Assembly (NCBI RefSeq): GCF_014651015.1
Contig: NZ_BMWB01000011.1
Span: forward strand, 82,835 to 146,834
Source: Streptomyces xantholiticus
Lineage (GTDB): Bacteria > Actinomycetota > Actinomycetes > Streptomycetales > Streptomycetaceae
Length of the DNA: 64,000 nucleotides
Direction of reading: 5' to 3'
In this document: one piece after another, positions 1 to 8,889 of the stretch
Numbering within the stretch: the stretch's first letter is position 1
Layout: every line of letters begins with the position of its first letter
Translations under genes and position numbers: made by a program
Notes under the pieces: generated by a model
What the model was told of the DNA's origin: nothing
The model's database searches: none
Seen by the model: only the letters and a program-made list of their open reading frames with translations

Positions 1-1268
1 TAGTCGGTGGTGTTCTCGAAGCGGTCACCGGTCGGCGGCTCCGGGTCGGTGCCCCCGGTGCCCACGTACAGCAGGCGGTTCGGGGAGCCGGTGCCCGGGT
101 TGCCCACGACGCCGCTGGAGGCGGCGGTGGTCAGGGCCGAGGAGACCTGGGCCGGGGTCGCGCTCCTGTTCTGCGCGAGGTACAGGGCCGCCGCGCCCGC
201 GACGTGCGGGGTGGCCATCGAGGTGCCGGAGATGGTGTTCGTCGCCGAGTCGCTGCTGTTCCACGTCGAGGTGATCGACGAGCCCGGGGCGAAGATGTCC
301 AGCACACTGCCGTAGTTGGAGAAGCTCGACCGGGCGTCCGAGTTGGTGGTGGAGCCGACGGTGATGGCTTCCGTGACCCGGGCGGGCGAGTAGTTGGAGG
401 CGTTGGAGCCGTCGTTGCCCGCGGCGACGGCGTAGGTGACGCCGGACGCGATGGAGTTGCGTACGGCGGTGTCGAGGGCGGTGTCGACCCCACCGCCGAG
501 GCTCATGTTGGCGACGGCCGGCTTGACGGCGTTCTGCGTCACCCAGTCGATGCCTGCGACGACCTGCGCGGTGGTGCCGGACCCCTGGTTGTTCAGCACG
601 CGTACGCCGACGATCTTGGCCTTCTTCGCCACGCCGTGCGCGGAGCCCGCGACGGTGCCTGCGACGTGGGTGCCGTGGCCGTGGCCGTCCTGGGCCGTGT
701 TGTCGTTGTCGATGGCGTCGTAGCCGTAGGAGGCACGGCCGCCGAAGTCGGTGTGCGTGATGCGCACGCCGGTGTCGATGATGTACGCCGTGACCCCCTC
801 ACCCGCGCTGTCGGGGTAGGTGTAACTCTGGTTCAGCGGCAGGGCCTTCTGGTCGATCCGGTCGAGGCCCCAGGAGGGAGGGCTCGGCTGCGTGCCGGAG
901 ATCGTGAAGACGCGGTTCTGCACGACGGACTCGACGGCCGGATCCGCGGCGAACTTCTTGGCCTGCTTCTCGGAGAGTTCGACGGCGTAGCCGTTCAGCG
1001 CGGCACTGTACGTCTTCTTGATCTCGGCGCCGTATTGCGCGGCGAGGGCCTTGCCCGCCTTGGATCCCGCGTCGGCCGCGGATTCGTCGAGTGTGACGAT
1101 GTAGCTGCCCGGTACGGAGTTAGGGGCGCCGGCGTTCTGGATGACGCCGTCGGGCGCAGGCTCCACCGCGGCGGCCGGAAGGGCGGAGACCGTACCGAAC
1201 GCGAGAGCGGCGACGGCTGTGGCACTGACCGTGGCGAGTCTTCGCCGGGAATCACGCATCACTGACAT
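1..1268 (-). CDS. S8 family subtilisin-like serine protease, secreted, C-terminus outside window
   Basis: Secreted endopeptidase. The catalytic triad is visible at Asp165 (IIDTGV), His201 (HGTHVAG) and Ser350 (SGTSMATPH). An Ala-rich signal peptide ends near residue 34, followed by an inhibitor I9-type propeptide (about residues 50-120, with SYIVTLDE and NGYAVELSE). The start at 1268 is chosen because GGAGGA lies 8 nt upstream; the second in-frame ATG at 1259 is too far from it. After the catalytic domain a Pro-rich linker leads into RFENTTD at the edge. This resembles the start of a P/proprotein-convertase domain common in Streptomyces subtilases, but that part lies outside the window. It is divergent from the next gene. 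Confidence 0.95.
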   Translation of the reverse strand, partial: MSVMRDSRRRLATVSATAVAALAFGTVSALPAAAVEPAPDGVIQNAGAPNSVPGSYIVTLDESAADAGSKAGKALAAQYGAEIKKTYSAALNGYAVELSEKQAKKFAADPAVESVVQNRVFTISGTQPSPPSWGLDRIDQKALPLNQSYTYPDSAGEGVTAYIIDTGVRITHTDFGGRASYGYDAIDNDNTAQDGHGHGTHVAGTVAGSAHGVAKKAKIVGVRVLNNQGSGTTAQVVAGIDWVTQNAVKPAVANMSLGGGVDTALDTAVRNSIASGVTYAVAAGNDGSNASNYSPARVTEAITVGSTTNSDARSSFSNYGSVLDIFAPGSSITSTWNSSDSATNTISGTSMATPHVAGAAALYLAQNRSATPAQVSSALTTAASSGVVGNPGTGSPNRLLYVGTGGTDPEPPTGDRFENTTD

Positions 1269-1459
1269 GTGAGGGGTCCTCCTCATTGGTGGTGCGTTGC
1301 TGTGGGGGATGTGGACAGGAGCATGACAAGGTCTGCCGACGGGTTCGCGGCGTTCCCTGTCCACCTGCCGAGCGAAAGGTTGGCCGATCCATAGGAATCC
1401 CACAAGAGGTCCGACCGCCAAGTAACAGAGACGCCATACGAATGCCATGCTGCGAAGCC

Positions 1460-2548
1460 ATGACGACCTATCACTGCCCGGACTGCGGCAGCCACTTCGC
1501 AACCAGCTCCCTGAGCTGGTGCTGCCCCGACTGCCGCGGCCCCTTGGACCTGGCCTTCAGCGCCTCCCCCGTCCCCCTCGAAGCGCTGGCCGGCCGGGTG
1601 AATTCGCTGTGGCGCTACGAGGAGGCGCTGCCCCTCTCCGACCCCGCAGCCTCCCTCGGCGAAGGCCGCACCCCACTCGTCGAACTCACGCGGACCGTCT
1701 CCGCGAAGCTCGACTTCCTGACGCCGACGCTCTCCTTCAAGGACCGCGGGGCCGTCATGCTGGCCGAACTCGCCCGGCGTCTCGGACCACGCCGCGTCAT
1801 CGCCGACAGCAGCGGGAACGCGGGTACGGCGGTCGCCGCGTACTGCGCCCGGGCCGGGCTGGACTGCACCGTATACGTCCCCGAGGCCACGTCCGCCAAG
1901 AAGGTCGAACAGATCCGGGCACACGGCGCACGGCTGGAAATCGTCCCCGGCGACCGGGAGACCACCGCGTCGGCCGCCCGCACGGCGGCCGACGCGGAGG
2001 GGGTCTTCTACGCGAGCCACGTCTACAACCCGTACTTCCTGCACGGCACCAAGACCTACGTCTACGAGCTGTGGGAGGACCTGGGCGGCCGGCTCCCGGA
2101 GGCGGTCGTCGTCCCCGTCGGCAACGGCACCCTGCTGCTGGGCGCGGCCCAGGCACTGTCCGAACTCCACGCGCACGGACTGATCGACTCCCGCCCCGCG
2201 CTGATCGCCGTCCAGGCGGAGGCGGTCTCACCGCTGGCTGCGGCGTTCCACGCCGGCGCGGACGGGCTGCTCGACGGCTCCCCCGCCCGGCCGACCCTCG
2301 CCGAGGGCATCGCCATTCCGAGACCGCCCCGGGCCCGTCAGATCCTGCGGGCGGTACGGGAGTGGGGCGGGACGTTCCTGACCGTCACGGAGGACGAGAT
2401 CCGGGCCGCCCAGCGCGATCTCGCCGCCCGCGGCCTGTTCGTCGAATCCACGGGAGTGGCCTGCTGGGCGGCGGCCGGCACATGGACGGACCGCACGGCC
2501 GTCGTGCCGCTGTGCGGAGCGGGGTTGAAGACGGGGCTGGCTCCCTGA
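1460..2548 (+). CDS. PLP-dependent enzyme, threonine synthase-like
   Basis: Fold-type II PLP enzyme of about 362 residues. Residues 5-29 form a zinc-ribbon-like CPDC/CPDC segment, as in many actinobacterial threonine synthases. The PLP lysine is Lys94 in SFKDRGA, and a phosphate-binding SSGNAGTAVA loop and a Gly-rich PVGNGTLL loop follow. The reaction is probably phosphohomoserine to threonine or a related beta-replacement; substrate cannot be settled from sequence. An in-frame ATG at 1442 is an alternative start; neither has a clear ribosome-binding site. It is monocistronic and divergent from the protease gene. Confidence 0.8.
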   Translation: MTTYHCPDCGSHFATSSLSWCCPDCRGPLDLAFSASPVPLEALAGRVNSLWRYEEALPLSDPAASLGEGRTPLVELTRTVSAKLDFLTPTLSFKDRGAVMLAELARRLGPRRVIADSSGNAGTAVAAYCARAGLDCTVYVPEATSAKKVEQIRAHGARLEIVPGDRETTASAARTAADAEGVFYASHVYNPYFLHGTKTYVYELWEDLGGRLPEAVVVPVGNGTLLLGAAQALSELHAHGLIDSRPALIAVQAEAVSPLAAAFHAGADGLLDGSPARPTLAEGIAIPRPPRARQILRAVREWGGTFLTVTEDEIRAAQRDLAARGLFVESTGVACWAAAGTWTDRTAVVPLCGAGLKTGLAP

Positions 2549-2621
2549 GGCTCCCCTCGTGCGCGCCCGAGCCGCCGGGTCGCCTTGTCGGTACGATCAG
2601 CAACTCGTCGAGGAGGCGTGG

Positions 2622-3125
2622 ATGTCACAGGTGTCGCGGCGGCTGGTGCTGGCCATGGGGGCCGTGGCGCTGACCTCCTCATGCAAGGCCGTCGCCGCCT
2701 CCGACGGCCCCGACGAGGGCCCGCTCCGTGCGGAAACGGAGCCGCTGGAGAAGCGCTTCCCCCAGCTCGGCCCGCTGAGAGAGGCCCACTGGCTCGGCTA
2801 CGACCTCGTGAAGAACAACGACGGCCGGTCACTCCCGGGCCCGTCCGACATCCGCGTGGTGGGGGTCGCCCGCCTCGCGGACGGCACGGTCGAGCGGCTG
2901 CTGTCGGTGACGACCCGCGACTTCCGACCGGACGCACCCGTCGACGTGCCCGGGCGCCTCGCTGCCCATGTCCCGGACGGAGCCGGGTGGGTCCACAGCA
3001 AGAGCTTCGACAGCGAGATCAGCAAGAACGCCTACACCGGCCGGTTCCTGCTGTCGACGGCAGAGGGGCTGGTCTGGTTCGACGCCGTGAACCCCACGGT
3101 GCCGGCGGCCGCGCCCTCCGGATGA
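2622..3125 (+). CDS. small exported protein of unknown function
   Basis: A 167-residue protein with an N-terminal export signal (SRR followed by a hydrophobic stretch), ending at TSSC, which is only a weak lipobox. GAGGAG 7 nt before the ATG at 2622 fixes the start. The mature part has no motif I recognise; it is hydrophilic with aromatic residues near the end (GLVWFDAVNPT). It follows the PLP enzyme by 73 bp on the same strand and may be co-transcribed. It could be a membrane-anchored lipoprotein or a Tat substrate. Confidence 0.65.
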   Translation: MSQVSRRLVLAMGAVALTSSCKAVAASDGPDEGPLRAETEPLEKRFPQLGPLREAHWLGYDLVKNNDGRSLPGPSDIRVVGVARLADGTVERLLSVTTRDFRPDAPVDVPGRLAAHVPDGAGWVHSKSFDSEISKNAYTGRFLLSTAEGLVWFDAVNPTVPAAAPSG

Positions 3126-3175
3126 TCCGAGTCGGGGATCCGCCGCCCACTGCCGACGAATCTCCGACCTTGAGT

Positions 3176-4009
3176 TCACCGGCCCAGCCGGTCGAGGCGG
3201 TCGCGGTGGACCGGGCTCAGTCGCAGGTGCGCCGCGGCCAGGTTCTCCTCGAGGTGGTCGATCCGGGCGGTGCCGGGGATCGGGAGCACGACCTGCGATC
3301 GGCCGAGGAGCCATGCGAGCGCGACCTGGGTGGCGGTGGCGCCGAGTTCGGCCGCCACCGCGGCGACTTCGGCCCGTGCACCCGACGCGCCCGCCGCAAC
3401 AGGGCGCCACGGAAGGAACGCGATTCCCGCCGCCTCGCAGGCCTCGAGCACCGGCTCGTGCTCCCGGTCGACGAGGTTGTAGCGGTTCTGCACGCTCACG
3501 ATGTCGACGATCTTCCGTGCCTCGTCGAGTTCCGTGGCGGTGACCTCGGACAGTCCGATCCGGCCGAGCTTGCCTTCGCTCCCGAGGTCCCGCAGCGTGC
3601 CGAGTTGGTCGGCGAGAGGCGTCCTGGGGTCGATGCGGTGCAGCTGGAGCAGCTCGATGCGCTCGACGCGGAGCCGGCGCAGGGCCTGCTCGACCTGGGC
3701 CCGCAGGACGTCCGGCCGGCCGTCCAGCTGCCACTCGCCAGAAGGGCCCGATCGCGCGACGCCGACCTTGGTGGTGACGAGCAGCCCGTCCGGGTAGGGG
3801 TGGAGCGCATCGGCGAGGAGCTCCTCATTGGCTCCGCCGCCGTACAGGTAGGCGGTGTCGATCAGCGTGACGCCGAGCTCGACGGCCCGCCGTGCGACCG
3901 CCATCGACGCCTCCCGGTCGGCGGCCGACCCGGTCGGCAGGTGCATGGCTCCGAACCCGAGCCGCTGTACGGTCAGTTCCCCGCCGATTCGAAACGTGCT
4001 CGATGTCAT
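3176..4009 (-). CDS. aldo/keto reductase
   Basis: NADPH-dependent oxidoreductase of 277 residues with the AKR catalytic set Asp51, Tyr56, Lys81 and His124 (DTAYLYG, TTKVG, LHRID). The C-terminal half carries the NADP-binding pattern VLPIPGTARIDHLEENL typical of bacterial AKRs. The physiological substrate is unknown. It is convergent with the exported-protein gene and divergent from the AAA ATPase, sharing a 100-bp promoter region (4010-4109). No strong ribosome-binding site precedes the ATG at 4009. Confidence 0.9.
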   Translation of the reverse strand: MTSSTFRIGGELTVQRLGFGAMHLPTGSAADREASMAVARRAVELGVTLIDTAYLYGGGANEELLADALHPYPDGLLVTTKVGVARSGPSGEWQLDGRPDVLRAQVEQALRRLRVERIELLQLHRIDPRTPLADQLGTLRDLGSEGKLGRIGLSEVTATELDEARKIVDIVSVQNRYNLVDREHEPVLEACEAAGIAFLPWRPVAAGASGARAEVAAVAAELGATATQVALAWLLGRSQVVLPIPGTARIDHLEENLAAAHLRLSPVHRDRLDRLGR

Positions 4010-4109
4010 CCGCTGTCTTCGCCCCTCGGTCAATTCGTCACCCCAGCAGCGACGGGGCGCATCAAGGGCACCTGAAAGGCGCCCGCGCCGCATACGTAAA
4101 GTGTGGGCC

Positions 4110-5405
4110 ATGACGGCGGAATCCCCCCTGATACACAGCATGCGTACGGCCGTTGCTGCCGCGCCCGAGGACGTACCCCTGCGGCTGCACCTGGCCGAGC
4201 TGCTGCTGGAGGCGGGGCACGCGGATGCCGCGGTGGCGGAGATCGCCGTGACGCTGCAGCACGCGCCCGGTGACGCCCGCGCACGCGAGCTGATGGCCCG
4301 GGCCATGGGAGCCGGGCCCTCGCCCGCGGTCATACCCGAGCCGGCTGCCACACCCGGTCCGCCCGCGCCCGTGCCCGATGCCCCGCCCGCATCCGAGGTG
4401 CGGCCCGCCGCGGGCTTCGACTGGAGGGCCGCCGAGAACCAGGTCGGTGATGTCGTGCCGCCCCGGTACACCGAGGCGCCGCTCACCGTGGACGGCAGTG
4501 GCGATCCGGGTGACGCCGACGCCTGGGACGTGGAGTCGCCCGGGACCGTCCGCCTCGCCGACGTCGGCGGTATGCAGGAGGTCAAGGAGCGTCTGGAGGC
4601 GGCCTTCCTGGCGCCACTTCGCAACCCCGAGCTGCGCCGTCTGTACGGCAAGAGCCTGCGCGGCGGGCTTCTGCTGTACGGGCCGCCCGGCTGCGGCAAG
4701 ACCTTCATCGCGCGGGCCGTCGCCGGTGAACTCGGCGCGAGTTTCCTCTCCGTGTCGGTCAACGACGTGCTGGACATGTGGATCGGGAACTCCGAGCGCA
4801 ACATGCACGAGGTCTTCCAGACGGCCCGCCGGCAGGCCCCCTGCGTGGTGTTCCTGGACGAGCTGGACGCGCTCGGCGGCAAGCGCAGCCGCACCCAGAG
4901 CAATGGCATGCGCACCACCGTCAACCAGCTGCTGACAGAGCTGGACGGCGTGGACGCGGGAGCGAACGAGGGCGTCTTCGTGCTCGCCGCCACCAATGTG
5001 CCCTGGGACGTGGACATCGCCCTGCGCCGCCCCGGCCGACTGGACCGGACCCTGCTGGTGCTGCCGCCCGACGGGCCCGCCCGGGAGGCGATCCTCCGCT
5101 ACCACCTGCGCGAGCGACCCATCGAGAACGTCGACCTGGGCAAGCTGGTCAAGGCCACCGACGGCCTGTCCGGCGCCGACCTGGCCCATGTCTGCGAGGC
5201 TGCGGCCGAGCACGCGCTGCTGGATTCGGCCCGCACCGGCACCGTACGCATGATCGGTATGAAGGACCTGCTGGCCGCCGCCAGGAAGATCGCGCCCTCG
5301 ACGGAACCGTGGTTCGCGGCTGCCCGCAACGTGGCGATGTATGCGAACGACGGCGGGATGTACGACGACCTGGTGACCTATCTCAAGAAGAAGCGGAAGC
5401 TGTGA
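4110..5405 (+). CDS. AAA+ ATPase with N-terminal TPR-like segment
   Basis: 431 residues. Residues 1-65 form two helices of a TPR-like repeat, followed by a Pro/Ala-rich linker (about 70-105) and one AAA module. Walker A is GPPGCGKT with Lys197, Walker B is VVFLDELDAL, and the second region of homology is ALRRPGRLDR. The module is of the FtsH/Cdc48 class, but no protease or transmembrane segment is present. The C-terminus is very basic (KKKRKL). The stop overlaps the GTG of the next gene, so the TPR membrane protein is probably its partner. The substrate is not evident. Absence of a Shine-Dalgarno before the ATG suggests a leaderless or weakly initiated message. Confidence 0.88.
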   Translation: MTAESPLIHSMRTAVAAAPEDVPLRLHLAELLLEAGHADAAVAEIAVTLQHAPGDARARELMARAMGAGPSPAVIPEPAATPGPPAPVPDAPPASEVRPAAGFDWRAAENQVGDVVPPRYTEAPLTVDGSGDPGDADAWDVESPGTVRLADVGGMQEVKERLEAAFLAPLRNPELRRLYGKSLRGGLLLYGPPGCGKTFIARAVAGELGASFLSVSVNDVLDMWIGNSERNMHEVFQTARRQAPCVVFLDELDALGGKRSRTQSNGMRTTVNQLLTELDGVDAGANEGVFVLAATNVPWDVDIALRRPGRLDRTLLVLPPDGPAREAILRYHLRERPIENVDLGKLVKATDGLSGADLAHVCEAAAEHALLDSARTGTVRMIGMKDLLAAARKIAPSTEPWFAAARNVAMYANDGGMYDDLVTYLKKKRKL

Positions 5406-6532
5406 CCACACTGCACCCGACCGTCGAACAGGCCCAGGCCCTCATCGACTTCGAACGCTTCGACCAGGCCGCGGCGCTGCTGGGGCGGCACCTCGCCGAG
5501 GAGCCCGACGACATACGCGCCTGGGTCAAGATCGGCTACTGCCGTCTGAACACCCAGCGGCCCCAGCAGGCCCTGGAGGCTTCGGACGCGGCCCTGGAAC
5601 TCGCCCCCGAGGACCACGGCGCGCTCCTGCTGCGCGCCGACGCGCTGGTGCGCCTGCCGGGCAGCGGAGCCTGGCGCGCGGCCGAGCCCGTGCTGCGCGA
5701 GGCGGTCCGTGTCGCCCCCCACGACTGGTACGCCTGCGCGATGCTCGCCGACGCCGTCTGGCGCATGTCGGTGGTCCGGTACGCCCAGGCGACGGGCGCC
5801 ACAGAGCTGCAGCACCACGAGCTCGCCGGCCTGGCCCAAGAGGCGACCGACCTGGTCAGGGAGGCGATACGCCTGGGCCCCGAGGAGGTCTACCCCCTCG
5901 TGGTGGCCCAGCAGATCGCCGACTTCACCGGGAACGCCACCGAGGCCGACCGGCTCGAACGCGCCATCCTCCGGCTCGACCCCACCCACCGCGCCGCCCT
6001 GGAGGCTCAGACAAGGAAGGCCGCCGGCGCGCCCGGCGTCAAGGCCCCTCGGGCCGCCGACCTGTACGCCGCCGGGCTCGCCGCCGCACCGGACTCCGCC
6101 GCGATGCAGGACGGCCTCGACCGGGCCACGTACCGCATGCTGCGCGGCATGCGCTGGCTCGCCCTGCTCGGTGTCGGCCTCGCAGGAGCGATGATGGACC
6201 TGTACATCGAAGAGGGCGAGGTGCCAAGCGAGTTGCCGCTCCCGCTCGGTCAGCGCCTCTGGTACCTCGTACCGATGACGGCCATCTGGATCGTCGGCGC
6301 CCTGCTCCGCCACCGCCGGCGTCGCACCGGTGTCCGGCTCAACGTCCGGTCACTGCTGCGCCGCGCCGTATGGGCCCGCATCGTGATCGCCCAGGCGGCC
6401 TGGGCGATGCTGTGCGCGCTGCTGATCGCCGAGGTCCCGTGGACGGACAGGCTCCTGCCGCAGGTGCTGTTCTGGGCCGGGCTCGTGCCCACACTCGCCA
6501 CAATCTGGTTCGACCGCCCGAAGGCGGGATGA
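5402..6532 (+). CDS. TPR-repeat membrane protein coupled to the AAA ATPase
   Basis: 376 residues starting at a GTG that overlaps the ATPase stop (GTGA), a typical translational-coupling arrangement. Residues 1-240 carry several TPR-like helix pairs (for example AWVKIGYCRLNTQRPQQALEAS). The C-terminal 130 residues contain four hydrophobic segments consistent with membrane helices (RWLALLGVGLAGAMM, LWYLVPMTAIWIVGALL, IVIAQAAWAMLCALLIA, VLFWAGLVPTLATIW). It may anchor the AAA ATPase at the membrane or present substrates; that is inference from coupling and TPR content. Confidence 0.85.
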   Translation: MTTLHPTVEQAQALIDFERFDQAAALLGRHLAEEPDDIRAWVKIGYCRLNTQRPQQALEASDAALELAPEDHGALLLRADALVRLPGSGAWRAAEPVLREAVRVAPHDWYACAMLADAVWRMSVVRYAQATGATELQHHELAGLAQEATDLVREAIRLGPEEVYPLVVAQQIADFTGNATEADRLERAILRLDPTHRAALEAQTRKAAGAPGVKAPRAADLYAAGLAAAPDSAAMQDGLDRATYRMLRGMRWLALLGVGLAGAMMDLYIEEGEVPSELPLPLGQRLWYLVPMTAIWIVGALLRHRRRRTGVRLNVRSLLRRAVWARIVIAQAAWAMLCALLIAEVPWTDRLLPQVLFWAGLVPTLATIWFDRPKAG

Positions 6533-6691
6533 GCGAAAGCCACGCGGTCGATCGAGGACGGCTGCCACCATGACTTCCCGGAGTCGCACCACCTCCTCGA
6601 AGCGGGGACGCCGGAGCCCGGGTCGGACATGCCGTCCGCCGGCGCTGTGCGCGCGATGTCCCGCACGGGGCCCGGCGCATCGCGACCGGGC

Positions 6692-7417
6692 TCAGCGGGT
6701 CGCGCCCAGCCTCCGTCCGGTGGCGCGGCCGGCGGGCCGGCCCTCCTTCTCCTGCGCACCCTCGGCCCAGAGCGAGCGCACATGTCCCAGGTGGCGGGCC
6801 ATGCACTTCTCCGCACCCTTCGCGTCACCCGCCACCATCAGGTCGAGCAGCTCGATGTGCTCCTCGGCCGACGGGATCAGCTGGTCACGTTCGTCCAGGG
6901 CGGTCAGTCCGTACAGCCGCGAGCGCTTGCGCAGATCGCCGACGGTCTCGACGAGCCGGTCGTTGCCGGCGAGTGCGAGCAGGGAGAGATGGAACTGCCG
7001 GTCGGCCTCGAGATAGCCGATGAGGTCGTGATCGCACGCGGCGCGCACGATCTCCTCGGCCACCGGCCGCAGCGCCTGAAGGTCCTCGACGGAGGCGCTG
7101 CGGGTGATCCGGCCGACCATGGGGACCTCGATCAGGGTGCGGATCTCGGTGTACTGGTCGAGATCGCGTTCATTGACCTCGGTGACACGGAAGCCCTTGT
7201 TGCGGACCGGCTCGACGAGGCCCTCGCGGGCCAGGTCGAGCATCGCCTCCCGCACCGGTGTCGCGGAGATCCCGAAGTCCTCGGCGAGGCCGGGCGCCGA
7301 GTAGACCTCGCCGGGGCGCAGTTCCCCGGAGATGAGCGCGGCGCGCAGGGCGTGGGCGACCTGGTCGCGCAGCCGCTCCCTGGCGGTGATGAGGTTGCGC
7401 TGCTTCAGGTGGCCCAT
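6692..7417 (-). CDS. GntR-family (FCD) regulator of the hydroxyproline/collagen island
   Basis: 241 residues: an N-terminal winged helix (about 10-75, with LAEDFGISATPVREAM) and a C-terminal all-helical FCD ligand domain with the metal-ligand pattern of FadR/VanR-type GntR proteins (DRQFHLSLLALAGN, EEHIELLD). GAAGGGAA upstream supports the ATG at 7417; an upstream in-frame ATG at 7465 would overlap the operator. It is the last gene of the catabolic gene run. Its upstream region carries a 15-bp near-palindrome (ACAA N7 TTGT), so autoregulation is likely. The effector is probably hydroxyproline or a pathway intermediate (inference). Confidence 0.88.
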   Translation of the reverse strand: MGHLKQRNLITARERLRDQVAHALRAALISGELRPGEVYSAPGLAEDFGISATPVREAMLDLAREGLVEPVRNKGFRVTEVNERDLDQYTEIRTLIEVPMVGRITRSASVEDLQALRPVAEEIVRAACDHDLIGYLEADRQFHLSLLALAGNDRLVETVGDLRKRSRLYGLTALDERDQLIPSAEEHIELLDLMVAGDAKGAEKCMARHLGHVRSLWAEGAQEKEGRPAGRATGRRLGATR

Positions 7418-7468
7418 GCCGGTCGTGTTCCCTTCGCCCTGTGCCCTCGTGGCCGAGAGAGTCACCAG

Positions 7469-7484
7469 CGTACAATGTCACGTT
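7469..7484 (-). promoter_or_regulatory. operator-like motif (site a) before the GntR gene
   Basis: The minus strand reads AACGTGACATTGTACG, a member of the island-wide motif. It sits within ACAATGTCACGTTGT (7473-7487), which is palindromic except at one pair around its centre. It lies 52 bp upstream of the GntR start, in the 92-bp gap after the dehydrogenase gene, and probably mediates autoregulation. Confidence 0.6.
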
Positions 7485-7509
7485 GTTTTCGCAGGTGCCC
7501 ACGGGGGAG

Positions 7510-8889
7510 CTACCGGTCGGCCGGCACCAGGGTGTAGGTCCGGCCGGAGGTGTAGAACTCCAGGGCGGCCCGTCCCTGCTCCCGCGGTCCGTGGCTGGAT
7601 GCTTTCGTTCCGCCGAAGGGCAGATGGAAGTCGACGCCGGTGGAAGGCGCGTTGACGCGCACCAGGCCGGTGTCGAGACCGTCGAGCCCGTGCAGTGTCG
7701 CATCGAGCGAGGCGGTGTGCACGGAGGTGACCAGGCCGTACGGAACGGAGTTGGTGATCCGTACCGCGTGGGCCAGGTCGTCGGCGGGCAGCAGGGCCGC
7801 CAGCGGTCCGAAGACCTCCTCGCGCAGCAGCCGGTGACCGTGCGGCACCTTCTCGACCAGTGCAGGCGCCGCGTACCAGCCGTCCGTCCCCTCGGGGGCA
7901 GTGGCGCCCGCGAGTTCGGCGAGGCCCTCCCGCGCGCGGAGCACCGCGTCGCGGGCCCGCCCGTCGATGAGTGGTCCGCATACCGTGGCGGGATCGGAGG
8001 GATCGCCCACGGGGACCGCGCGCAGCGCCTCGGTGAGGGCCTCGCGCAGCGGATCGAGGGCGGCGCCGACCGCGATCACACGGCTGGTTGCCGTGCACTT
8101 CTGTCCCGCGTACCCGGCGATCGCGGCGGCGATGTGCGCCGCGGCCCGGGCGATGTCGGAGTCGGGGAGGACGATCGCCGCGTTCAGGCCGCCCATCTCG
8201 GCCTGCACCGGAATGCCGCGCGTGGTGGCGGTACGGACCACCGCACCGCCCGTCCTCGTGGACCCGGTGAAGGAGACGACGTCGACGGCGGAGACGACCG
8301 CGTTGCCCTCGGTGGGCCCGCCCGGCAGCACGGTGAACACTCCGTCCGGCACCATCCGGCAGACGATCTCGGCCAGGCGCTCGGCGCATGCGGTCGCTTC
8401 GGGTGCCGGCTTGAGCACGACGGTGTTGCCGGCCGCGAGCGCCGGGGCCGCCTTCCAGCTGGGGATGGCGAAGGGGAAGTTCCACGGGGTGATGACGCCC
8501 GCGACTCCGCGCGGGCGGCGGCGGGTGAGCAGTAGCCCCGCACCGTCGGCCGTCTCGTGAACGGCGCCGACGGGGTCGAAGGGGGTCTGGGCGTAGTACC
8601 GCCAGATCGCGGCGGTGCGGGCCACTTCGGCGCGTGCCTCTGCGACCGGCTTGCCCACCTCTCGTACGGCGAGGGCTGCCAGCTCCTCCCCGGCGGCCTC
8701 GACGGCGGCGGCGACCGCGCCGAGCGCCGCCGAGCGGGCGGCGGCCCCGCCCGTGAACCAGTCGGGCCGGGCGGTGCGGGCCCGCTCCACGGCGGAGACG
8801 GCGGCGAAGGCACCCGGGGCGGGCAGCCGCACGAGAACGTCGGAAGGGTCGGTCGGGTTGTGCGACACGACCTGGCTGGTGGTGGTCAC
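7510..8889 (-). CDS. aldehyde dehydrogenase, probable 2-oxoglutarate semialdehyde dehydrogenase
   Basis: 459 residues with the ALDH fold: ITPWNFPFAIP, the NAD-binding FTGSTRTG, catalytic Glu231 (AEMGG) and nucleophile Cys265 (GQKCTA). Context assigns it to the last step of hydroxyproline breakdown, oxidation of 2,5-dioxopentanoate to 2-oxoglutarate. Family alone would not distinguish this from other short-chain semialdehyde dehydrogenases. Its ATG overlaps the epimerase stop by 4 bp (ATGA), so the two are co-translated. At 459 residues it is slightly shorter than typical 480-500 residue ALDHs. Confidence 0.87.
   Translation of the reverse strand: MTTTSQVVSHNPTDPSDVLVRLPAPGAFAAVSAVERARTARPDWFTGGAAARSAALGAVAAAVEAAGEELAALAVREVGKPVAEARAEVARTAAIWRYYAQTPFDPVGAVHETADGAGLLLTRRRPRGVAGVITPWNFPFAIPSWKAAPALAAGNTVVLKPAPEATACAERLAEIVCRMVPDGVFTVLPGGPTEGNAVVSAVDVVSFTGSTRTGGAVVRTATTRGIPVQAEMGGLNAAIVLPDSDIARAAAHIAAAIAGYAGQKCTATSRVIAVGAALDPLREALTEALRAVPVGDPSDPATVCGPLIDGRARDAVLRAREGLAELAGATAPEGTDGWYAAPALVEKVPHGHRLLREEVFGPLAALLPADDLAHAVRITNSVPYGLVTSVHTASLDATLHGLDGLDTGLVRVNAPSTGVDFHLPFGGTKASSHGPREQGRAALEFYTSGRTYTLVPADR

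Noticed and set aside
3176..5017. An N-terminal extension of the first aldo/keto reductase up to 5017
   Set aside because: The extension is antisense to the AAA ATPase gene and unlike any reductase; the ATG at 4009 matches family length.
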